A program made the translations under genes and the position numbers. From assembly GCA_948567375.1 (NCBI GenBank), contig OX419762.1, forward strand, positions 13,522,001 to 13,586,000: a DNA stretch of 64,000 nucleotides, written 5' to 3'. Positions 54,984-64,000 of this stretch are shown one piece after another. Below the pieces are notes generated by a model. That model was not told where the DNA came from. It did no database searches and worked only from the letters and a program-made list of their open reading frames with translations. The stretch comes from Lunularia cruciata. Taxonomy: Eukaryota > Streptophyta > Marchantiopsida > Lunulariales > Lunulariaceae. Within the stretch, counting starts at the first letter, position 1. Every line of letters starts with the position of its first letter.

Positions 54984-57900
54984 CAGGACAGAACAAGATT
55001 TGTGGGTGTCTTTCTGGGTCTCATGAGAGGAAAGCGGGGAGTGAAAGGATTCACCCCTGGAATGTTGAAGGACAAAGTAGATGCCTGGAGTCAAAGATTT
55101 TGCGTGCCTGCATCAGCTCATATCTCTAGGTGTGAAGCGGGATGGATCATGGTGTGGTGTGGATCGCAGTAGAGTCAACTTAAAATGCTTAGGCAAGAGA
55201 AGGAATAGAGATACCTTTGTGAAGACATTTCGTCATAGGCCATTGCACAAACAGACACATCGGAATGATGATTCATTATTGAGCGAAAGAGCTCCGAGAC
55301 AAGCTCACATTCTTACTACAAACTCTGGAACACAAACTGGGACGTGATGGAATAAGTGTTTGGCTGGCGACATGAAGAGTTGGGCAAATGACAACGTGTT
55401 GGATTCTGGCGAAACACAAGGACAGTCCTAAAGTGATTATCTCTTACACCTAGGTCACATTTTGCGTTGCCTTCTTTGTCAACAATGTCAAAGAAAGAAA
55501 GTTCAGGATATTATATGTGAGTTGACATAAGTCATCTTCAGGACTTTGTCAAGCACACAACCACACCGGTCCAGGCCTCCACATCCGATTAATAAGCCCG
55601 AACAACACAGTACCCATGTTGACATTCGTTGCGGTACAATAAGACACATATAATGTTGACTCTAGACTTGAAAAGAAAGCTGTCTCTGAAGCAAGACCTA
55701 TTGCGGAAGATGTCAAACTAAGCCATGACCATCAACCCATCACACTCAAATTAAAGTCCAATTGGTGGCCCAATCATTGAAGTGGATGAAACTGAATTCA
55801 TTTCGGCCTAAAAGATCAGCTATATCTTAGCAGAAATATGGCCTCTTGTTAGAAACACCTCACTTCAGCAACATAATGTCGTGTAGCTCTAGGCAAGCTA
55901 AGAACAGTAAAGCGGGGAACTTGTTAACGCCGTGAATCTGCACATCATCAAGAGACAACTAAACTGCAAGGATTTGTACCTAGAGTAGTAGCGCACTGCA
56001 TAACAACTAATGCATCAAAAACCTTTGACCAGGTCCTATACAACCTTCAGGGAAACCCTTAATGCGAGACAGACGTTCGCGTCTTCTCATCACCATCCAG
56101 TTATTAAGGCACTGTACTTCTCCATACTTCCATGATACTTCAAAGATTCTTCGTGGAAACCGACTTGGTGAATGTCTTCTCTCCCTCACCCATTATCTAC
56201 AGCTTTCAGTTGGACGGACGCTTTTAAAGCATATTGTGTCTGGGTGCAGGGAGGAAGAAGCGGTGGTGAGGACAGTACAATATGAGTGATCTTCTTTTGT
56301 TGTATCTTGTGGTGCTGGTAGATGGAATCATGGCATGGTAGTTCGAATGTTGACGTTATGGGTCTCGCTTTCAAAGATCAGGTAATTTTGCAACAAAATT
56401 ATGGTTTCGCTCAGGTGCAGAAAGTATGCACGTTTCTCTGATGGATCTCTTCTTCCGGTACGCTGAGGAACAACCACTACTTGGCACATAGCAGAACAAA
56501 CTCCAAGAGAAGGAAAGGTTGCAGGTTCTTGGGCTGCCCGCCTCAGGTCTAATTTTGTGTACTTCATCCCAAAATGTTAGAATGCCTTGCTTGCATCGCC
56601 AAGCAACGTTGGACTCAAACTAGCGGTCATACATAGCATACAATGGATTCTACTGTTATTTGGTACTCGTAGAGATCTCTCAGCCTCGTTTTTCGTCCCG
56701 TTGTTTGGCTAGGGCACTTCAAATTTTGACCTATTTGGAACTGTATTCCTGTTTGTTGCAGCTTTTGGTTTCATCTTAAGAATGCCTTCTGGAGCTTCGC
56801 GGTGCAGCAGCAAAGAACAGGCTCCTGGTCCTGTGCTCTCTTATGAGACGTATTTAACGGTAGAAGCAGAACATGATTGGAAGCTTGGAAGTTTGCAGCA
56901 CCTTATAGCTGGTATCCTGACGTCTCTTACCACCTTTTTCATTTCTCTCCCTAGGCAGTCCTCTGCCCTCACTGAGGAATAACATCTCCTTGGCTGGATC
57001 TACCTAGGCGCTCAGACAGACCGTTTTGGAGTTGAAAAGACTATGCCCAATAGAAACGGAGGTGGGTATAAGAAGAGGGCCAGAAGCTGGTACATCAAAT
57101 TTACATAATTAGGCAAGACATTGAGAAGCTAGAAGAGGAGACAAGATTATCCATCACCTTTTACAGGGCAATACTGGATATGTCAACCTCTATTGATGCT
57201 AGTGGAGCTTGAAGTTCAATATGCAGCCCTGCCATGTCTCAAGGGAAGTAGGCTAGAATTAACAGTCTAAACTGCACAATTTATGACGTGAAGTACAATG
57301 CTGAGATGTAAACTGGGCCGATAGGCACTAGAGGCATTCTTCCTGGCTGGATAAAAGCAGGCAAAGTAGCCACCAGATCCCACCCGAAACACGTCACCCG
57401 AATTGTGCTGTATGAGAACCATGGTAGGCAAAGATTCAGGCTAAAACAACATGATGTAACCATCACAATGTTGGGAGGAGAGGTGGGAAACCTTAAGACA
57501 AGACCTTAACGTCTCTGGTGTCTGAACTAGTCTTGAGCTCACCGAGAAGACCGTTCCCTTTTGCAACTACTCTGCAGTGACCAATTCAAATCTCACTCTT
57601 TAAGTGGGTGTGAGTATGTTCCTGTCCTAAAAACTTCAGTCTATGATTGTTCCGTTAAGGGTCAGTGATATTTGACAGAGAGTTCCTTAAAAGTGAGATA
57701 CGCACCCAACCTGGCAGCTTGAACAATCAGGGCAGGTATGATTTGAGATTTCCACCTTTGAGATCGGCAAGACTCTAGGAAGTACCGCTCAAGAAAGAAG
57801 GAAGGAATGTTATTCGTTCATAGACGAGACACGACTAGTAAATACTAGAATAGAGGTTCATGGAAAGGGACGTTCAATCCTAGAACTGCAGTCAGATTCC

Positions 57901-60900
57901 TGGCCGGCACAGGCGAAGCCACCAAAATTCCCTATGTATTCAAGAGAAATCCCTGTAAAAAACTTTCACCTGGCATTGAGGAAGAACGCTATACCGACAA
58001 CGTTATGTTGTTGTCAAGCTTTCGTGAAACTCTTCAACTATGGCCGAAGAAAATATTCCTGCCTCAGGTCAGAGATCATTCGTTCACTGGATTACTATTG
58101 TATACTGCTTTTCTCGCGACCAGTGGACATGGTGATCACATATATCATTTCCACATCTTTAACTATAAGAACGCTGTGTGCTACGCACATATGAAACCGT
58201 ATCGGCTTCGTGCTATGGTCTCTACGGTGATTTTACTCTCCTCGCTTCTAAGTTACCATATGAATAGTAAACAGGTCAAAAATAAAGTATGGAGGCAGTA
58301 ATTGGAGGGGCTGATGTTGGACCCGTAGACGATACAGTGGCAATTTATGAATCTTCTCTCCTAGTGTCTCTTGCACATACGGATTACCATGAGTCCCCAG
58401 AATATTCATTAACCACATGACTGAATCACTACCTTCATCCACGCGACGCATCTCTTCTCAGGATAATTGACTACAATCACTGCTTAAGATCTGTCGTGAC
58501 ACAATGAAGCTCCTACTTATGGGGAAATTACAAAAAGAAAGAACCTGCACTTGCTCTCAAAGAAGCGGGGGGTTGGAATCGAAGATGATGCACCACCAAA
58601 ATATGGCGAATCTTTTACACTAATTACCATTGAACCTTGTCCTTCACTATCAGTCCTTCAAGATCTTCGGGGTGCCGAGGGATCACATGCAGTAAAAAGT
58701 GTACGAAGATAGGAGAAGGTCCCCTGGGGACCCCTCTTGATCCCCCGGGGCTGCTACGTACAAGAGCGCTTCTAACGACGCTTTGACGATGTCTGTCACC
58801 TCTGATCTTCAAAATGCTCAACACTGAGTCCTGCCCGCCACAGAACTGGCTGTGAGCTCCGTACATCATGTACAGAGACGGTGCGGTAGTCCTCAGTGTG
58901 AACCTGAACCTGATTTGTGTTGAGGACACAGAATAGATGGGCACGAGTGATAACCTACCTGAGAAAGAAGATGGAATGTGAGCAAATGTGATCAAGGACA
59001 TGTCGGGATGAAGCGACGGTTGACTGGAAAAATGTGCAGAAATCTGTGAAGAAATAGGAGAAGAGATTTAGTTCCTCCAGGCCGAGCTTAACTCATCACA
59101 TGAGAAAACTACGAAGGAGAAAGTGGGAGCAGCGTGTTTAGCAGCCCTTCATCTACAGCCACAGGAGGGAAGGCAAGTCCTATATGCCTTATGCATATAG
59201 GAAATCGATTCTTGAGAACTGGAGTTGAATCCTGCTCTTTCTCCATACTCTTAGGAATGCATTAACACCAACCATACTTAATGCAGGCAATAACTCAAGA
59301 AACTCATCCAGACAAGTGATGAGTTAGTCCTCATGGCCCTTTTACACCTGAGTTCGCAGTAGTGACAGGTATGCTCAGGAATCCACTTTAAACATCAATA
59401 GACAATTGGAAAATCAATTGGAAAATCTTGGGCAAAGCAGATCCCTGAAGATAGACTAGACGACATGAGGTCTCGCTGTAGACACCCCATTATCACTCAC
59501 CAATCTAAGTTGCAGTCTCAAGCAAAATCCTGCTCACACCTCTCGGTACCCTTGAGACGCTATACATTAAAAAGAATAAAGAATTTGACAGGTTTCAGCA
59601 TCCCTTTCAAAAACCCCTACAATTAAAATAGAAACATGAAATTGGACTCACACAGTCATTTGTCCACCAATCTCAACAGAGGCAAATTGCGGATATAGAC
59701 GTATGCATGCGAGAGCAGTCGAAGTCATTCTCTTATGCCCATGTCTGTTTGCTTCTTTCAAGAGGACAAAAGTTGGTAAAGCAAAGAGAATACTTGAAGA
59801 GATCATCCCAGATCTTTTGTCCTGTCATAGCCTGGAGTTAACTGATAAAACATTAAAATAGTTTGGCAACATTCATATTAAAGACTGGCAAGAGCTAATC
59901 CAACACTCATATCTATCTATCTATCCTGCATCTTCGACTCCACGAAGAAATTGAAGTCCTAGCAGTTGCATATGCAGATGCTCAACCAAAGAATGGTAGA
60001 ACTACATGTACAGAAGAAACAGGAAGCTTAAGAAACTTCCACGCACGTCATAGATCAACTATTCTGGTTTCAACGACCACCTTCTCCTGCTAACGGCTGC
60101 ACGACGTAGATTTAACCACTGGCGCTTTAAACGACTGAGCGAACAACGACACCTAGGTGATCCTATAGGCCGTCCCTGTTCGTTCTCCCAGGTATCTGTA
60201 TCAAATAGAATGCATAATGTTGGAAAACCATCAAAGACAACACCCAAGCTCAGCATTATATGAACTCTCCAAGAACCGAGCTTTCTGTAATTTACTCCTG
60301 GCCTTCTCTTGTTTCTTGTCTTGATTTTACAGTACAAGCTAGTCTGGTGATCTTGATGATTTTGTGACTTCCTAAAAGCTGAGTAGGGTTTCCGCATCTC
60401 TTTCCAGATCCACAATGGATCATTCAAAGTACGCAAGTTTTTTATTTATGATGTTACAGCTGGAATCCATATTCAAATAGCCTTAGCAAGAAGAGTATCA
60501 TCTGAGAAGTAAACATATTATGTTCTACTCCAGTAATGAGTGCAACTTCAGAGGGATCTCGTAGCTAGAATGCTTCTTGAGATGAATTGTTAAGCCTTAG
60601 ATAAATGATAAGTTTCAAATCTTATAAGAGAGATCTCGAAATCTATCTCGATATACTGTCTCCTTACATCCAGTAGTACTACCAGGTACTAAGAAAGATC
60701 TGTCAAGTCCTTCTGATGCCGTGAAGGAAACATTATCAAGACGATATCGTCATATCTGCGCATTTATTAATCTGAATCACTGAGCTCATCCATAGTCTGT
60801 CTCTGGAAGTAGAGAGAGGTTAAGCTGTCACGATAAAAAGGATGTTTAAGCGCAGGAGAAGTCACAATGAAATCCTGCTGCAGCAACAAGAGAGCTTTAA

Positions 60901-61588
60901 CGACATGCAGGTCAATAAAAAGATTATCAACCATCCTTTTCTAAGAATACCAAGCTACATGAACTTATTATGTGAAGTAATGACAAAACTGAACGCACTG
61001 ACGCCAAAATCAGATCACTCCTTCGGGAAACTATATATTTTATTCCTTATGGGCCCTTATGGAGAAAGCATGTCCATGCTTCCATTCCCTTCATTTACTT
61101 ACTGAGGTTGGCATACTATCAAAGCCTCTAGCTAAAACACCTCTCTAGCCTTGGTCAACTCTAGAACAAGCCGTTCCAGCTTTAATTCCCCAGACAAATT
61201 TAATTCTCAATTCAAAATACAATTGAGACAACCGCATGCCAATACACTCTCTTTTGTATGTGAGAGCGTAAGGATTTAGGCAGGCACCTTTAGTTTGATA
61301 CCACTTATAACCACTCGCTCTCGCCAAGCCGCAGACAGTTTTTCCGCTCGTGTCCCAGTTTCGGTGTCTGACTGCAAGAATGGAACCCATGCTGCTTAGC
61401 AGGCAATACCTATTATTAAGACATGTATTTGGGACTACCATCACAGTAAATTCTTGAGAGAGCGAAGATGAATCATTATTCCGGAAATTCTGACATCAAT
61501 TAACTCACAAGTGAAATAGAAAGAAAGAATTCAAATAGGGCCCAAGCTGACTAGCTCTGATGAGGAGCTCTGATGAGGAGCTCACCTC

Positions 61589-61616
61589 GAGCTGGAGCCG
61601 TGAACGGCTCCAGCTC
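61589..61616. repeat. 12-bp perfect hairpin with TGAA loop
   Basis: GAGCTGGAGCCG (61,589-61,600) pairs with CGGCTCCAGCTC (61,605-61,616). The preceding bases hold two tandem copies of AGCTCTGATGAGG (from about 61,553). There is no T-run after the stem, so it is not a simple terminator. Confidence 0.8.
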
Positions 61617-63924
61617 CACAGACACGGGTCCTTTCAATTAACAGTAAAACTGGACAATTCACGGATCACCAACATGAGCAGAAATGAGAAAGCACAAGCA
61701 TGAGCAAAAGTTATTCCAGTAACGACCTCAAGATCAGAAGACTTCTAAAAGATCTTCAAAAGCTGGATTAAAATTCTCTAATGTCAATGGCTTCTTACCT
61801 GTTGGAGCGTTAAATCGCCTTCACTATTAAAGACAGTCATAAACCTAAGGAGTTGCCATCGCTTCAACGAGGAAGTAGGCACGTACAGTAAATAAAAAAT
61901 TGTAGACCAAGACGTAGTTCCTTAGATATAATATTGGACAAGAGAGAAGCAAGAAGAAGCGGAAAGTAGTATTTATACACAAGATAATGAATCAAAATTC
62001 AATCCGGAGAGATCCACTGTTCAATATCGTCATTTTCAGCTTAGTTTTCAGTAAAGCGCCGGACAACTTCAGGAACCCTTGTCACAGTTGCCCTATCCAC
62101 GGACTTCGCTTCTTGATCAGATGAAAAATTCGGGAACATTCCTGGCACTAAACTAAAGGGCAACTGGAAATTGAATTGCAGTTCCAACGAGAAATGCTCC
62201 ATACTCAAATGTTATAGAAAGATAGTTCCATAACAGAGACCCGCCTCTGTTTTTCACCTCAAGCGTGAGCACAGAATTTCCCTCGATCGCAGGACACACA
62301 TGTAACAATTGTCGCGAATGATTTCTTGTAAGAGTACTTACGGTCTTGAATGTTGTGCCAGAATAGATCGCACAGCGGATGCAGAAACTTTGTTTCATGT
62401 TACAAGTCTCTTCAAGACTGTGAAACAATCCTGAAACAATCTCTATCGACCTGCCGGCGGAATGTTGAATATACCATTTTACGGAGCCCGCAAAATAGGG
62501 TTTAGATCATGCAAATCCATGTATGTCCATTAAAGCTGTTGTCAAGCACAACAGCCTTACTATACGTGGATACCAGTGGGATTCACAAACTCGTCCTCAA
62601 CCCCGTAGACCGGGCAGCGGGATGACAGCAATTTCTGGCATCGACAAAGCTGGACATCCTGGAAATAAATCGAAGTCAATCAATGCGATTGGGAAGCTTT
62701 GGACCAGAAACGCAATGCAATGGATAAGTTACGGAAATGATGCATGCAGACATCTCTTCATAAAGACTACTGTGCGGGTTGCAACGCAGTCAAACAAGAA
62801 TTTGTAGCTCTCATCAAAATTGCACTTCACTACTTCAAAATCAAATGTACTGCTCCAACTATCGCGTCGTAACTACGGAGTATCGTTGTAAGCTTGCTGC
62901 TTAGTTGGATTGCTGAGTACTTGAGCTGCGTCCCCAGTATGGTTCGTAACTACCGCACATGGCCTAGGGCTCTCCGCTTCTTCTTTTCCAAGCCAAACTA
63001 GTATTAGCCCCGTGCATGATGCACGAGGCAAAAAGACCCTCTTAAACGTCGTCCCCCTCCCCACACTTTGTCCCGTCCCCAAAACAATTCCGTCTGTCCT
63101 CTCTCTCCTAGTCCGTTGTCTCCATCCCCTTAAGTAATGTCGCCTGTTGTCTTCGTCTCAAGAGATAATTACATCCAAGGTCTCGATCCATTGTCCCCGT
63201 CCTCAGAACACTTCCGTTCGTTGTCCCCCGTCCCCTAGTAAAATGCGGCAATGACCTCTTACTTAAAGGTAAGTAAGATTATGGCGTCCAAACGCAAGGG
63301 AACACTTAATTCACCCATTTTCCTTGGTTATATAGCTAAAGGATCCATTTTATTCGGGGATATTTCTTGCTTAGTGAAGTGTTCGACTCTATTGGGGCTT
63401 AGCCCCATTTCACCTATTTGGTCTCACCCTTGTACGGCTTGATGGGGTCCTCCCATCCTTCGTGTTTTCTATGCTGTCCTTTCGCCCTTTCTCTCTCAGT
63501 ACTCGTAGTGAATTTACGTTTCATCAATATATTATAAAGCATATAAATAACTCCGGATGAAATTTTTGAGAATTATTATCGTTCTATTTTCATTTGAGGA
63601 GTAAAATTTTGTTTTATATTGATTGATATAATTTTTACTTTTATAAATGAATGAAAACTTTAAGGAGTCTTATAAGTGTGCAGACGAAAAAAGCATGACT
63701 CTATGAAAGAGTCCATGCTATATGTCTATCAATGACGGATAAGCGTATTGCCTAGTCGATCTGCGCATAAAAAAAATGTGTTCACTAAGGTAATTCTTCA
63801 ATATCAATCGTAGTTTATATAAGAAGTAACCACAAGCAATTCTATAGATGACCTTTTCAGAATTTGAGCTGCCAAGTTAATTTGCTTATGATCCAATTTC
63901 ACTCATTTTCAAAGATAATCACGT

Positions 63925-64000
63925 GAGTGAGAAATTATTTTTTTGTCAGACTGAGTGAGAAATTATTTTTTTGTCAAACTGAGTGAGAAATTACTTTTTT
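63925..64000 (+). repeat. 28-bp tandem array running off the window
   Basis: GAGTGAGAAATTA begins at 63,925, 63,953 and 63,981, an exact 28-bp period. The unit ends TTTTTTTGTCARACT. The third copy is cut by the window edge, so the array may continue. Confidence 0.9.

Larger units (their letters stand above)
50200..64000. other. Right flank, no gene recognised
   Basis: No retroelement pol signature and no host protein I can name was found. The longest frames (154 codons at 52,478-52,942; 183 codons at 54,621-55,172; 125 codons at 58,624-59,001 and 60,059-60,436) have no recognisable domains and overlap frames on other strands. Composition is most GC-rich at 52-54.5 kb, with a pyrimidine tract. 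Spliced genes cannot be excluded. Confidence 0.5.

Noticed and set aside
54621..55172. 183-codon open frame across the G-run region
   Set aside because: Part of it is encoded by the purine-rich repeat and overlapping frames are also open, so length alone does not support a gene.
59908..59926. Short TATC microsatellite
   Set aside because: It has only four units, too short to be notable.
1..64000. tRNA and rRNA genes
   Set aside because: I looked for GGTTCGAATCC-type T-arm sequences and conserved rRNA blocks and found none; a covariance-model scan would be decisive.

Overview
The window looks like plant nuclear DNA dominated by dead retroelements. It is AT-rich. It holds chromodomain-bearing Ty3/gypsy elements primed by initiator-Met tRNA, a decayed Ty1/copia element, and two relics of a non-LTR reverse-transcriptase element. 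No intact host gene, tRNA or rRNA was recognised. A land plant is likely, and a bryophyte or lycophyte seems at least as likely as a seed plant, but the species cannot be fixed from this sequence.

Layout. About 1-8.3 kb and 50.2-64 kb are flanking DNA of mixed composition with short tandem and inverted repeats and no recognised gene. At 8.3-10.8 kb and about 46.5-50.2 kb lie two plus-strand copies of one non-LTR element family, with RT motifs followed by a CxC...H...C finger and a possible nuclease domain. From 10.8 to about 16 kb is an antisense copia relic carrying a solo gypsy LTR. From 16,075 to 44,792 is one minus-strand gypsy chromovirus (Element 1, target duplication GTATC/ATATC), inflated from about 5 kb to 28.7 kb by later insertions.

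Nested layers. Element 1 received a same-family solo LTR (36,285-42,526), which was later split by a nearly complete second-family element (36,695-42,328, target duplication GGTGG). It also received a second-family solo LTR (43,059-43,553) and a block of second-family elements (18,753-35,934). That block is a plus-strand element cut off in integrase, a minus-strand element (23,306-34,867), and the 5' end of a third element (34,868-35,934). The middle element was split at its polypurine tract by a full-length first-family element (23,729-30,080, target duplication CCACT). The block has no matching outer target duplications, and about 1.5 kb of Element 1 is missing across it. Recombination between two insertions, deleting what lay between, would explain this.

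Function. The two gypsy families have the usual gag, protease, RT, RNase H, integrase and chromodomain order, but every copy carries stops, frameshifts or lost catalytic residues. The most notable signal is in the second-family LTRs: upstream of a TATA box they carry arrays of alternating GAA and TTC at 5-bp phase, which is the plant heat-shock element pattern. This suggests a heat-responsive gypsy promoter.
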